Of a stretch of DNA of 64,000 bases, positions 46,450 to 63,079 are shown in pieces; positions within the stretch are counted from its first letter, which is position 1, and the number at the start of each line of letters is the position of its first letter. The DNA is from Cercis canadensis. Taxonomy: Eukaryota > Streptophyta > Magnoliopsida > Fabales > Fabaceae. The notes beneath the pieces were generated by a model. The model searched no databases. It was given only the letters and a program-made list of their open reading frames with translations, and was not told the DNA's origin. The stretch is from the NCBI GenBank assembly GCA_003255065.1, contig QAOA01005876.1, positions 13,261 to 77,260 on the forward strand, given 5' to 3'. The position numbers and the translations under genes were made by a program.

Positions 46450-47840
46450 ATCATGCTATATTTCTTTAATTCAGTTATTCACATAATAAAGAATAGAATG
46501 GAGGTTAGTTTGTGAAATATCAAAGCTAATGAAAGAGAATAAGAGAATAAATGTAAAATAAGGTTAAAATAGGCATTTTTCAACCATTTCAAAATATACC
46601 AATTTTTTTTTTTAAAAAAAGATATTGAGGTGCATTTTAACTTTTGGTATGTGTTTCGCGCTCGACATGTCTCGGAAATGAGTACAATGCCAATTTTGAA
46701 GTATCGGTGCAACATAGGTGTATAAAAAAACTAAAATCAAACACTTTTTCCTAGTTTCACATGCTAACCTGTTTTGAATCAAAAATATTAGGCCAATTAT
46801 CTAGTCATAATTATTTAACTCATTGGAGAAGGGTTGGCCTAAAATTTTGGGGCAAACCAAGATCTTTGCTAGATTTTAAAGGTATTTAGGTACAAAGTCT
46901 TATTTTATTCACTTAAAATTTAATCTATAATAGCAATAATTTTCCCCTAAAAACGCAATATTAACATTATCATACTTAATTTGCAAAGCATACAAATTCA
47001 GCCTAACTCTTAACAAAAATTAGTAATTCTGCAAATACTTGAGCTTTTAATATTTTTAGTGAAGAATGAGTTTGTTTTTTTTAATCAAATTATTATTGAC
47101 TAAAATAATGGACATCAACATCTATAAAAGAAACTAGTAGATACATGCTTTTTATACATAGTTAAGAAATAATTTCTAGAAACAAATTCTTTTGATGAAT
47201 ATTATTAAATATAATAATGTGTGTGGCTCTGCAAGCCAGCAAAGTTAAGAATCAAGTCAGAGTAGAACAAACTGAAATTTTTTTTTTGCTCTCCAACCTG
47301 ATTTTACTAACATATATTATCAAGTTAGAGTAGAGAAACTTAATTCGAACATATAATATAAAATTTAGAAGAGATATGTTATCTCTATTATATAATTATT
47401 AATGAATAACGATAAATTAACTAATAAAATATACTTTGACAAATTATTTATCAAAATAGAGTATTGTGTAAATTATTTATCAAAATAATATACTTTCAAT
47501 TATTTTATTTATGAGATATGGATAAAATGAGTCATGCTATTTATAAAGTAGTGTGACCTTTTTTTTTTTTAGTGTGTCTATTAATAATTTAATTAAAATT
47601 ATCTCAAATCAATAAATAATTTTTAAATTATATTATTTACGGAAATATTTTGTAAAATTATATATTTTTTAATCATTTTTCCATGAATAACATTATCTAA
47701 ATTTAACTAAAACTATCTAAAACTCATCCAAAACTCATATAAACCTTTGTTTTCTTGTTTTGGAAGTATCTAAATTTTGAAGTGCTCTCTACTTTACTTG
47801 TGCACATAGTATAAGACTATTTGTGTTGTGAACTAGTAAC
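46450..47840. other. AT-rich intergenic DNA, nothing recognised
   Basis: No supported gene or repeat boundary. Confidence 0.5.
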
Positions 47841-48017
47841 TAGAGTCTATGGTACTATGGTTTGTTTGTGCGAGCCAGTTAGGGGGAATGAATGGTCCCA
47901 CTCATAGACCCAACAAAACCCATGCGCCCCAACTCTGCTTCTCTTCCTTCCCACTTCTTTTTCGTCCTACCAAATCTGCACCTCTTCAATTATTATCACC
48001 TTCTCTACACTCCACCA

Positions 48018-48052
48018 CTACCCTCTCTCTCTATCTCTCTCTCTCTCACAAA
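48018..48052. repeat. CT-rich microsatellite
   Basis: A CTCTCTCT-type tract, such as is common in plant 5' leaders and promoters. It lies 1.4 kb upstream of the patellin start and is not clearly tied to it. 48060-48900 otherwise holds nothing I recognise. Confidence 0.7.
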
Positions 48053-48899
48053 CCAGTTCCACACCATCTCATATTTTTTAATTTTAAGCTATTAAATTTA
48101 ACTTTTTTTTTTTACGTAAGAGCAAATATTATAGAGAAGTAAATAAGTAGACCGAGATCTTCAACCTCATAGCTTTTGTTGTTATGACTAAAGAAAATGT
48201 GGTTAGACTGCGTGACTGACAAGTCATTGCTTATTATTAAGGTTGTGTACAAAAGAGAAGGTTACACACTTGATATACATAATTTAATCTAAATTTAACA
48301 AGAATTTTTGAATATAATAATTTATAAATTCTAATCTTTTGTGTTTCTCCAATTTAAGAATTATAAATTTTACGGTATTAATACACAATTTCATTAAAAT
48401 GATTTATAAATATTGCTATGTATAAAAGGTAACTTATTTCTTTAAGACCTATTTAACGATACCTGATTTGAGCTGAAGGTTGAGAAAATGAATGAGGTTG
48501 AGCTGGAGGAATATTAACTACACAGTAACACAAGTGAATTAAGAGTCCGGTGGCATACCTGAGCTCCAAAACTTAAGTTAGTATTATTCTAACTAAAAAG
48601 AGTAATAAATGTTAAGGGAAACAAAAACCCTTATACATGTTGTTGAGAATTATTTATTGAGGAGGGTTAAATAGTATGATGAAAAGAAACAAAATAGAGA
48701 TTTAATGATGTGAGCCTTTGATGATATGGGTCTAAAAGCAATGTGCCAAAAGAATTAAGTATCTATACTATCATATCAATTTTAATATGTAAATCTCACT
48801 AAAACCTCAAAGTGCCATGTACATGTACAGATAGCTTAATAAACTCCTAATTTAGGTCAAGCGTAATGTTAATTCGTGAAACCAATCTGAAAATGAAAG

Positions 48900-49494
48900 T
48901 ACTCTAAACTTGCTCTCACTCTCAGCTCAGGTCAGGCTGCTGAGCTCCCACTTTCTGTCTTTCTCACACATTTTCCGTACCACTCTCTCTTCTATGATGT
49001 CACTCACATCATCCACTTCTGCCACTGTCCTGGCTTGGACTCGGCTAATATATGTCACTAAACTCTTCTCAGCTCGACTCCGCTTGGTCTCAAGTAATAT
49101 ATTAATTAATTCATACTCGCTCCAAAACAGCGCGTGCCTTCACTGTCTTTCATGGGTCCTATGATCCTATCCTGTCCCTACCCATTCAAATTCGCAGTTG
49201 GGTTTTTCTTCCTCGTCAGAAGCCGCTTTCACAAACTTCAAACCAAAATCGCGGCTCCCTTTTTCCCTTTCCCTTTGTCTTCGTTTGGGGTCCATCATTT
49301 CTATTTCTTGCCCCTCTCTCTCCTTCATTCTTTGTTTGTTTCCCCCTTTCCTCACTCCATTTCTCTCTTCTATCAAGCAAGTTCTGTGCTTTCTCAGATT
49401 ATCAAAATCAAAACCTCCCAATCTAGCTGCATTACCCATTTCTGGCTGAGATTCCATCTGGTTCTCTCTCAAAAACCAAAAAAAACCCATTTCC
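48900..49494 (+). promoter_or_regulatory. probable promoter and 5' leader of the patellin gene
   Basis: Base composition changes here to C/T-rich, with TTTCCCTTTCCC- and CTCTCTCTCC-like tracts at 49255-49330, as in many plant 5' leaders. A clear TATA box at a fitting distance was not identified, so the transcription start is not assigned. Confidence 0.45.
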
Positions 49495-51408
49495 ATGGAC
49501 GCCTCTTCTCCCATGTCCATCCAAACGACGCCGTTTCAAGACCTCCCTGAAGCTTCCCCAAAACCATACAAGAAAAGCTTCGTCACCACTTTAATGGAAG
49601 CCGCCACTCTCCGAACCCCTTCATTCAAAGAAGACACGTACTTCATTTCCCACTTGAAGTCTTCCGAGAAGAAAGCTCTTGAAGAGCTGAAAGACAAGCT
49701 CACAGCTTCCGAAGCCTCTGATTCCTCTATGTGGGGTATCCCTCTTCTTGGTGGCGATGACAAAGCTGATGTGATTCTCTTGAAGTTCCTCAGAGCCAGA
49801 GACTTCAGAGTTGGAGACGCTCTCAACATGCTCCTTAAGTGCTTAGCTTGGAGGAAAGAGTTTGGAGCTGATGCCATCACTGAACAAGACTTGGGTTTCA
49901 AAGAACTTGAAGGGGTAATTGCTTATATGCAAGGCTATGACAGAGAGGGACACCCTGTTTGCTATAATGCTTATGGGGTTTTCAGAGACAAAGAAATGTA
50001 TGAAAGAATATTTGGAGATGAAGAGAAGCTCAAGAAATTTCTCAAGTGGAGAGTTCAGGTTCTTGAAAGAGGAATCAACCTTCTCCATTTCAAGCCTGGT
50101 GGGGTTAACTCTATCATTCAGGTCACTGACCTCAAAGACATGCCAAAAAGAGAGCTCAGGGTAGCTTCTAATCAGATCCTCTCTCTTTTCCAAGACAATT
50201 ACCCTGAAATGGTGGCTCGCAAGGTACCTTTTTTATTTTTTTCTCCTTTTAATTTCTTGTTTGTTTGTGAAAAGGAACAGTTCGATTTGGTGAAAAATAA
50301 AGAATTAGGTCGGTTTTCTTTGTCATTATCATATATTTAACACTTTGTTTTCTTTTGGGGGTTCAGATTTTCATCAATGTTCCATGGTACTTCAGCATGT
50401 TGTATTCAATGTTCAGTCCATTTCTGACTCAACGAACTAAGAGTAAGTTTGTGATCTCTAAGGAAGGAAATGTTGCAGAGACCCTCTACAAGTGAGTTTA
50501 GTGCTTCTTTTTAGTTCTTTTTCTTCTTCTGATTCTGATAATCTGCTTCTGCTATTTATAAATATGAACCAATTTAGAATTATTTGATTTGGATTCTTCA
50601 ATCTCTGGCTATAAAAGGATTTTAGAAATGGAACTGAAAAAGTTTCTATGTTTGTTTGGGATTTTTTATTTATTTATTAGTTTAATTCAACTTGTCCCTT
50701 CATCTGCTTTCTTCTTTGTGTTTTATTTCAAATAAGAATTTCCACTTACCTCTAATTACCCTTTTGGGTTTTCTATTTTTTGCTCAGATTCATAAGGCCT
50801 GAGGATATTCCTGTTCAGTATGGAGGACTCAGTCGTCCTAGTGATTTGCAGAATGGTCCCCCAAAGCCTGCTTCTGAATTCACAGTCAAAGGAGGGGAAA
50901 AAGTGAACATACAAATAGAAGGAATTGAGGTGAAAAATTGAAAATTTACCCCCATTGTTTTTAAAACTTACCTATTTTAGATAATTATTAAAATCCCATT
51001 TTTATATTTCTTGTTTCTTAAACAATAAAAAAGTTGTCTTTTCTTATTTTAAAGAAAAAGTTAAGATTATGTTTAGATTGATACCCATAAGATTAAATAT
51101 AGAAATTTTCACAATTATGATTAATTACTTGCTATTTGGGTAATTAGGGAGGTGCAACAATTACATGGGACATTGTGGTTGGTGGGTGGGACTTGGAATA
51201 CAGTGCAGAGTTTGTGCCCACTGCAGAAGGCAGCTACACCATAGCAGTGGAGAAGCCAAGGAAGATTGGTGCCTCAGAAGAAGCAATTCACAACTCATAC
51301 ACTCCAAAAGAAGCTGGCAAAATGGTACTCTCTGTTGACAACACTGCCTCTAGGAGGAAAAAAGTTGCTGCTTATCGCTACATCGTCCGCAAATGCAGTA
51401 CCGTTTGA
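49495..51408 (+). CDS. patellin-like SEC14-GOLD protein, four exons
   Basis: Exons 49495-50223, 50367-50491, 50788-50929 and 51148-51408, all with GT..AG introns and an intact frame, give 418 residues. Patellins bind phosphoinositides through a SEC14 lipid-transfer domain and act at membranes and the cell plate in trafficking. The N-terminal part (about 1-75) is short and has no long acidic coiled region, which fits the patellin-6 type, not PATL1-2. CRAL-TRIO N-terminal helices lie at about 75-135 (VILLKFLRARDFRV). The SEC14 lobe lies at about 140-300 (LQVTDLKD-like element read as IIQVTDLKDMPKRE, and NYPEMVARK before exon 2, NVPWYFS after it). The GOLD domain occupies about 310-418 (ITWDIVVGGWDLEYSAEF). 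The ATG at 49495 is the first in frame after the C/T-rich leader. I consider the family certain and the patellin-6 subtype likely. Confidence 0.95.
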
Positions 51409-52320
51409 GAGATTTTAGGCTCAAAAGTCTGAAGTTTCAACACCTACTAATCAATAGTTTTTGCTTTTGTGATATTTTGTTCTACTTTTTGGAAAGCCTT
51501 ATTAATATGAACAATTTCTGAACTTGTTAAAGCCTATTTAGTAGTAGTAGAAGTAGTAGTAGTAGTAGGAGTACTTAGTTTAGTAGTAAGCTAGTGTAAT
51601 GTAAAAAAACGGGGGAAATAGTGGTGTTATATCACTTGGTATAGAAGAAAAGCAATTAACTTTGCTTCTTATGGTAGCATATATACCATATGTCACTGTT
51701 TGTCTCCGTGCTGTGCTTGCTTTGTCTTTGTCACTGGGTGTTGTTAGAGACTTTTGCTTTGTCTTTTGTGAGAAGTGGGTCTTGAAAATTGGGATTGCTT
51801 GCTAATGGTGTTAATCCAGAGGAAGAAAGAGAAAGAGACTAGATTGGGATTGTGAATGGTGCAATCTGCAGATGAATTGTTGCTTAGTGTTGGCGCAATA
51901 TATTATTATGATTGATAAAATGAGAGGGTGTTGTTGGTTGGGTTTTGATTAGTTAAGAAAAGAAAAAGTGCTTCAGATTTGTTCGGAGAAAAGAGAGTTG
52001 GAGTGTTTGCGAGAAAAGGAAAGTTGAGTGGGGATAGATATTGACTGGACTCTGCTCTGTACTAAGGTGTTGCTTTGGTTGGATTTGATATGATATTTTT
52101 GGACCATGCAATTGCAGGGAAAAGAATGAGAGTTCCAAAGAGTTCACGGGTGATAACTGATAACGTGCTCAAGGGGGTTAAGTATAATGGAGCCTTGCCT
52201 CTTCGCCTCATGTTTTGATTGTGATGGCTGGTTTGGTTTGGCCATTCACCCTTCATTTATTTACCTTTTCTTTATTGCTTCTGTTACCTAACTTGTTTCA
52301 AATTCAAGTGAAAGCAAACT
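51409..52320 (+). other. 3' UTR of the patellin gene and downstream DNA
   Basis: The first 200-300 bases after the stop include an AGT trinucleotide tract (51539-51572). The rest has no recognised gene. Confidence 0.5.
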
Positions 52321-52329
52321 GTTTGTGAA

Positions 52330-55300
52330 CGAAAAAATTGGGCAAGAATCATTGCACGGCTTTAGATTCAAACCCGAAATCATTAGTCCTTATACCACTC
52401 GCTTATACTTATTCCTTTGAAATTGAGTGGTAAAGGCCTATAACTATAGGCCCAAGTCTTAATCTTGAAAGTAGTAAAACAAAAGTGAAAAAAACATGAA
52501 AAATTACCTGTGAGGAAGTTGGGGTTCATTATCTGGTTCTGCAAGGACTACGCTACACTTTCACATTCAGGATTGTCTCCCAGTCATAGATTGCATTAAT
52601 TGTAGTTTGAGGACTAAAAGTGTACCAGGTCTGGTTTCATAATTCAAACCAGCATTGATGGCATTGACAAATCCGTCTTTTAAATGAATGGGAAAAAGAA
52701 AATAAAATTAACAAATGAAAAAAAAAAAAATCAGGTCCGGGATATTATACATTACACTTTATAATTTAATTATTTAAATATTATAATTTTAAACAAAATT
52801 TAAAAAAACAAAACTAGAGAGTGGAGATTACTAGACGTGTAGGTTGTTAAGTGACGTGTTCCCACCAGACACGCCACATGAAAACTAGTTTGTCCATTCT
52901 TGTTCATTTAGTGTTAGCATGGCAGGAGAATGTGTCAAAATGGAATGGACATGCAAGCTGTTATGTGGCGTGTTCGATGGGACATGCCGTGTGACATTCT
53001 TGCGTCTAGTGGTTTCTACTTGCTCGGATTTGTTTTTTTTTTTTTTTNNNNNNNNNNNNNNNNNNNNNNNNNNNNNNNNNNNNNNNNNNNNNNNNNNNNN
53101 NNNNNNNNNNNNNNNNNNNNNNNNNNNNNNNNNNNNNNNNNNNNNNNNNNNNNNNNNNNNNNNNNNNNNNNNNNNNNNNNNNNNNNNNNNNNNNNNNNNN
53201 NNNNNNNNNNNNNNNNNNNNNNNNNNNNNNNNNNNNNNNNNNNNNNNNNNNNNNNNNNNNNNNNNNNNNNNNNNNNNNNNNNNNNNNNNNNNNNNNNNNN
53301 NNNNNNNNNNNNNNNNNNNNNNNNNNNNNNNNNNNNNNNNNNNNNNNNNNNNNNNNNNNNNNNNNNNNNNNNNNNNNNNNNNNNNNNNNNNNNNNNNNNN
53401 NNNNNNNNNNNNNNNNNNNNNNNNNNNNNNNNNNNNNNNNNNNNNNNNNNNNNNNNNNNNNNNNNNNNNNNNNNNNNNNNNNNNNNNNNNNNNNNNNNNN
53501 NNNNNNNNNNNNNNNNNNNNNNNNNNNNNNNNNNNNNNNNNNNNNNNNNNNNNNNNNNNNNNNNNNNNNNNNNNNNNNNNNNNNNNNNNNNNNNNNNNNN
53601 NNNNNNNNNNNNNNNNNNNNNNNNNNNNNNNNNNNNNNNNNNNNNNNNNNNNNNNNNNNNNNNNNNNNNNNNNNNNNNNNNNNNNNNNNNNNNNNNNNNN
53701 NNNNNNNNNNNNAAAAAAAAAAAAAAAGTTGGTATGGGTACTATACTAATCTATAGTTGATCTCTCCACAAATCTTATATGTATTATTTGTAATGTAAAC
53801 CCACCATGATGAGAGGGATTAATTTATCTTCCGGTCCGCATTCTTCCCCCCCCCCGTGTTAAGTTTAAAAAAGAAACGTTTTGTGCATTATTAAAACCCG
53901 ATTAGATGAATTTCTTGCAACTCCCTGTAGTTAAGGATGCTGATGGTATTGTGCATTTTACAAAATGATACACACCAGTGTAATTTTTAATAATTTTTTA
54001 TAAAAAATTTATAAATAAAATTGGTTTTTGAATGACAGAATTGGGCAAATATGATTGCTCTAATAAAAATCTCATTTATAATTTTTCAAGATGATGGTCA
54101 ATTGATGGACTATTCCTTTCAAATTCAGTGGTAGAAAAGCCTATAGCCAATGGCCCAAAGGTTAATCTTAAAATTAAGGAAGCAAGAAAATTGGGCTTCA
54201 TTATGTGGTTCTACATCTTGGACTACACTTTATCAATTTAGAAGTGTCTTAATTAGCCAAAATAAAAAGGGTTTTGCTAAGCTATCCATTTTATTAGAAT
54301 AAAAGAAATCAGTAAAAAAATTTCTCGATGGTAAAAGTGGGGTAGCACCACATGGATCTCTAAAATGTGAGTTGTATAAATCTCATTGGTCTCAATGCGA
54401 AGCTTATGTAAAATTAAGTGGAGCTGTATAAATCAAACACTTAAATAATCGAAAATTTTATGATACTATATGAGTATGTTATATTATACTACCGTGATAA
54501 ATATACATAATTTTTATATTTTATTAGATATAAAATATAATTTATTGGATATAAAATATAATTTATTTTATTTTTAAACAAACTTAAAAATAATTAATTT
54601 GTATACATGTAATTCATATATTAGTTATTTTTATATAATATAACATACTACATAAATACTAAAAGTATTTAAGAAACTTCCTTAAATAATTGATGCAATT
54701 TAAGTTTAATTGAATTCAAAAAAATTAAAGGTTCTTATTGGACTTTTGACTATTTTTGTTTTATTTTTTATTGTGTTTTTAATATGGCCTAGATTATGTA
54801 CTTTAATAAAGAATTAGCATTTTCGACTCACACTAAGTTATTCAATTTGACATAACTTCACATTGAATATAAAATAATACATTATTTTTGTCTAAAACTC
54901 AATATAATGCTACCCCAATTTTAAAATAGGGTAGAATAGCATAACCCAAATAAAAATTCAGAGGTGTCTTCCAATCTAGAGTGCATTAATTGTAGTCTGC
55001 TATGACTGAAAGTGTACTAGGAATGGTTCCATTATTCAAATCCACATTCATGGCATTGACAAATACGTCTTTGTAATGAATGGGAAAAATAAAAAAATAT
55101 AAAATGAAAAAAGTAAAAGAAAAATCAATCTTTCTCACGAATTTAAAAATTCTTTTGTTATGCATATCAAAGAAAAAAAAAAAAGTTATGGTGGGTACTA
55201 TATATACTAGTGTGTAGTTGACCTCTTCACAAATTTTTTGGGGGCTAAGATGAAAGATCTGTATTATTTGTAAACTCATCATGACGAGAGAGATTAGTTT

Positions 55301-55510
55301 ATGTTCTGGTCTGCATTCTCTTTTTTTTTTTTTTTTTCCTTTTAAGATTAATTAAGAAAAAAAAAGGTTTTGCCCATTATTAAAACCTAATTAGATGAAT
55401 TTCTTGGAACTCATTGTAGTTATGGATCATGCTATGGTGCATTTTACAAAATGATACATACCAGTGTAATTTGTAATTTTTCAATAAAAATTCATAATTT
55501 TCTTTTTGGG
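52330..55510. repeat. diverged tandem duplication around the assembly gap
   Basis: Unit 1 starts near 52330 (AAATTGGGCAAG), continues through the gap and ends near 53990. Unit 2 starts near 54035 (GAATTGGGCAAA) and ends near 55500. Matching pieces are 52420-52560 with 54110-54240, 52590-52700 with 54975-55090, and 53725-53990 with 55190-55490. Unit 2 carries extra sequence at about 54270-54950. Part of that (54470-54670) resembles 55515-55715, a further short duplication. Confidence 0.75.
53048..53712. other. assembly gap, 665 Ns
   Basis: The gap lies between a T-run and an A-run. By comparison with unit 2 (near 55170-55190) only a short A-rich stretch may be missing, so the gap size may be overstated. 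Confidence 0.97.
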
Positions 55511-55719
55511 GATTCTATGATACTACGTAAATATGCCATACTACACTGACGTGGCAAACATACATAATTTTCATATTTTATTATATATAAAATATAACTT
55601 ATTTAATTTTTTAAACAAATTTAAAAACAGTTAATTTGTACACATGTCATTCATTTATTGGTTATTCCTATGTAGTATGACATACTACATAAATACTAAA
55701 AGTATCTAAGAAACCTCCT

Positions 55720-56245
55720 TTTCTTTTTGCAATATTAGGTAACTTTTTTTTTTTCAAAATTCGTAATTTTTTTTTTACATAAAGTGTGAGTTTTTCCAAA
55801 GCATACAATAAATTTTATACGAAATTATAAATCTTTGTACATGTTATTTAATTAAATTTGCAAAAATATTACAAATTTTTGAGAAAACAATTATTTATAC
55901 CAATGTGCATTTTTTTTTTTCTAGATCACACCATAGTCAATCCATGTAATTATATTGTCTAAGAGGATTTTATAACACTCATTTCTGAAGAAGACAAGCC
56001 TAAATAATGACTCTGTACGATTCACCAAGTGCAATATACAAAGGTTCAAATCAAGTGTAAACAAATAAACGAACAGAAAATGAGAAGAGGGAAAGAAAAT
56101 AGGAAACGTGTTAAGGAGCAAGGCAAGAAAGGTACACGCAGCCAGAAATAGCCATGAACGTGTCTAGCATGCAAATAGGCCATGTATGTGACTTAGCTCC
56201 CACATATCCGCGTCTAAGAATGAGTCTTGGTATAATAAGATGCCA
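55720..56245. other. upstream region of the first aldo-keto reductase gene
   Basis: AT-rich, with T-runs at 55747-55756 and 55908-55920. No clear TATA box at the expected distance from 56281. Confidence 0.4.
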
Positions 56246-56280
56246 CAATGAAACAAACACCATCTTCGAAGGAAAGAAAA

Positions 56281-59067
<2,787 letters not shown>

Positions 59068-59069
59068 CT

Positions 59070-60420
59070 GACACTTTAGTGATTGCTTTTAATTTCTTTT
59101 TTAGTGCCTATTCTCAGTATTTGCATTAGATTAATGGACTTAACCTTTTCAAAAGCGTTCACATTTGTGCCCCTGTAAGGATAATATGCAACAATTGCTT
59201 CATGATTGCAGAGATGTCATGTATAGAACTCAAGCATCTTAGATATCCTGTATCTTAAATACATGACTTTAGATACCGGTAATTATAATACACTATGGCA
59301 TCCAAGATAATAATACATTTAATACAAGTAAAATGGGTATCTTATACTCTTTCAAAAATTCAGAAATTTCACATCCTTGATTGAAAAGTATCTAAAAGAA
59401 GTATCAAAACATGTGGGACTCAAGCAGTTAAACAGAAAGAAATTAGAAGTGGGTTATTTGCAACTAAATATATGAATCATTAGACGTTTTCAAGATTATA
59501 CCGTAAGTGAATACTACAAAATTATTAAAAGTCTTTATTGTTAGTAAAATATCTTAGTTACTTTGTGAATGTGACATTTTTTATTTGATGATAGTGTTTT
59601 TCTTTTTATCTTGGTAAATGGGGAGAGCCTTAATATTCTTTTGGAAGTGAATATGTTTGAACCCTCGACTTGGGGCAAGCCAAGACTTTGATCCAATGAT
59701 AATGTTAATTTTTTTTTGTTGTTATTGGATAAATAGAGTTAAACTTTTTAGCTGAGATTATGGAGTAAGGAGATTTGAATTTGGGACTTTTAACTTTTTT
59801 GGAAAAATTTGTAGATAATTAATTGTATTGTGTGTACTTTTATCAATGGCAATGTTAGTTAAATCAAGACTTTTTTGATATTTGATGATAATAATGAATT
59901 AAATTTAAACTCGATTTAATTTATATTCAACATAGAATTTTTTTTATTATAAATGGACAGAGCTAAATTATCTGGCTTCGGATTTGTGAGAAATAGAAGT
60001 TGAAATGGCTTTTGAATGATATTGTAAATACTTAAATATCTTATAAATTTGTATTTATGCATCGAAGAATCAAATATGTTGGTACACCAAATACCTTTTG
60101 GATAATTTGATCACAATTAATTACTAGCAACTAGCTAGATGATTCACAAGTGCATGAATCTCCGTCGTCAAAAAAAAAAAAAANAAAAAAAAAAAAAAAA
60201 GAAAGAAAGACAAATGAAGCATCTAACAAGTGTAGGAAGCCAACAGTAGCAAGTGAGTCATCATGGACACGTCTAAAAAGACATAACATGTGTCGCTTCT
60301 AGATTGCAAACAAGACGATGAACCCCTTTCTTTTTTCCCAAACTCGAAGATTTCATTCCACGTATTCCATTTCTATATAGTTCCCATTTACCTCTCGAGG
60401 CTTCTTTGTAGAATAGATTT
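59070..60420. other. intergenic DNA between the two aldo-keto reductase copies
   Basis: No gene is seen. An A-run with a single N lies at 60171-60200, where the gap is in a homopolymer and no unique duplication can be judged. Confidence 0.5.
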
Positions 60421-60421
60421 A

Positions 60422-60431
60422 TATATAAATA
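60422..60431 (+). promoter_or_regulatory. TATA box of the aldo-keto reductase pseudogene
   Basis: TATATAAATA lies 52 bp before the ATG at 60474, so the copy kept its own core promoter. Confidence 0.5.
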
Positions 60432-60473
60432 CATAATGAAAAAATAAGTTTGTACTTAGGAAGAGAGAACACA

Positions 60474-61642
<1,169 letters not shown>

Positions 61643-62807
61643 GAAACTGGAACTAAATTATGTTTCATTTTAGGGACACAATGAACATTATAAAGAGTAA
61701 AAGAAGAAGAAGGAGAAGTGTTTAATTTAGTAGAGCCAAGGTGAGTAATAGTCAAACTTGTATCATTCCCTACAAGCATGTTATCAAAACCCTGATAGTA
61801 TTTGTTGTAGAGGTTGGCGGAAATAGTGGGATGTGAAGCTTCTGTGTCCAGAAGTTAGAGATCAGGATTGAGAGAGGGTTGGGTATGGGTGTAATTTTCT
61901 TGAGGGGATTTTATGGGGCATAGGTGAGGAAAATATTTGTAACATCGGTTAGCAGTATGGCCATGTTTGGTGCATAGCTGACAAGTAATACTAGAAGGAT
62001 TAGGGGAAGAGTGAGGTGAGGTGTTGGACGTGGGAAGGAGAGACTTATTTGATGGGTAACGTTTTTTGAATAGGGTGGATTGATTTTTGTGAGTGATGTT
62101 GGCAGGGATGGGGAGGGGATTGGATGAGGTTTCATTCTTGGGCATGTAGGTTTCAAAATCTACAAGTTTATCCCTAAGCTTTGCAAAAGTAATGGGAGTG
62201 TTTCTGGCTTTAAGGGGGCCATATATTTCTTTGAAATTAGGTCCTAATCCATTTAGCATATGGATAACAAGATTCACTGAGGTGGAAATAAGACCAATCT
62301 CATCAACAAAATTTTTCATCTGATAGAGAAAGGTAGAAACCGATTGGGAGCCATAAGTGGTGGTAGATAGTTTGGCCTTCAAAGACATGAGCCTTGAGTG
62401 AGAATGGTTAGCAAAAAGGGTCTTCAGGTGATCCCAAGGCTCCTTAGATGTGGCTGGTTTACCAAGATGATTAAGCACTTCAATCTAAAGGGAAGCAATA
62501 ATGGCATGCAAGATGAACTTATCCTGTCTATGCCATAAAACATATTCAGGATTTGGGACAATGATGCCGTCGGTAATAATAGAAGGAGGGCAGGGCTTTG
62601 TGCCATCTAATTAAAATGGCATGAGATCATGGCCATGAAAGAGAGAGCGTCAACCAGTGTATGCTAAAAGGAATAATTATGGTGATTCAGTTTGATAGGA
62701 AGGTGAGCCGAGGCGAAGGATATCAAAGTAGTGGTTGGGTGATGGACTGTGTTTGAGACAAGGGCTGGAGGGATGGAAGAACCAGAGCTGTTTAAGATGT
62801 TTGACAT
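61643..62807 (-). pseudogene. copia gag and protease fragment (Copia D)
   Basis: The ATG at 62807 (MSNILNSSGSSIPPALVSN) begins gag, and stops interrupt it near 62480-62680. The open part 62478-61855 contains the UBN2-type gag region (PWDHLKTLFANHS, then LGPNFKEIYGPL) and the CCHC knuckle CQLCTKHGHTANRC. The last piece (61779-61650) resembles the stretch after the protease (SLTITHLGSTKL, CVPKMKHNLVPVS). Integrase, reverse transcriptase and RNase H are absent. Confidence 0.85.
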
Positions 62808-62857
62808 GGTGAAGAGAAAAAAAAAATGGAGCTATTAAGCAACAAGCTCTGATACCA

Positions 62858-63074
62858 TGAAGAAACCATTAATGAGGTAAAAATCTGGATTAATTGTATT
62901 GCTGTAAATGTTTGGTTTAAGTACATACAGAACCGAAAACTAAGTCACAGTATTTTCTGTAACTTTCTATAACAGTATTTTAAAATTTAAAAATCTAACA
63001 AACCCTAAGTACATCAAGCATAACAAACCCTAGTTGTAACACACTCTAACAAACCCTAGATTTTCTAGGCTTCA
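62858..63074 (-). repeat. 5' LTR of Copia D
   Basis: 217 bp bounded by TG..CA, with the primer site adjacent. TCACT follows at 63075-63079 as the expected half of a target duplication, but its partner is lost. Confidence 0.75.
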
Positions 63075-63079
63075 TCACT

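Larger units (their letters stand above)
61643..63074 (-). mobile_element. copia 5' fragment (LTR, gag, start of protease) fused to the aldo-keto reductase pseudogene (Copia D)
   Basis: On the minus strand it holds a 217-bp LTR (62858-63074) with TGAAG..CTTCA ends, a primer site (complement of TGGTATCAGAGC, 62846-62857), gag and the beginning of the protease/pre-integrase part. The remainder of pol and the other LTR are missing. The break at about 61643 falls directly against exon 8 of the pseudogene. Confidence 0.88.

Noticed and set aside
47849..48142. Open frame of 97 codons with a C/T-rich first part
   Set aside because: The frame is carried by low-complexity CT sequence, has no motif and ends in AT-rich DNA; two overlapping frames are open there at once.
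49536..50193. Minus-strand and alternate-frame open frames over the patellin gene
   Set aside because: They are shadows of the strongly coding patellin exon 1.
52919..53760. Long open frames across the gap
   Set aside because: They consist mostly of unknown bases; the gap simply contains no stop codons.
56248..56280. Upstream in-frame ATG for the aldo-keto reductase
   Set aside because: It would add 11 residues (MKQTPSSKERK) not typical of the family, and the ATG at 56281 gives the usual N-terminus; the upstream start remains possible.
60450..60473. Longer reading frame before the pseudogene's ATG
   Set aside because: It begins with TTG, not ATG; nuclear plant genes normally use ATG and 60474 matches the paralogue's start.
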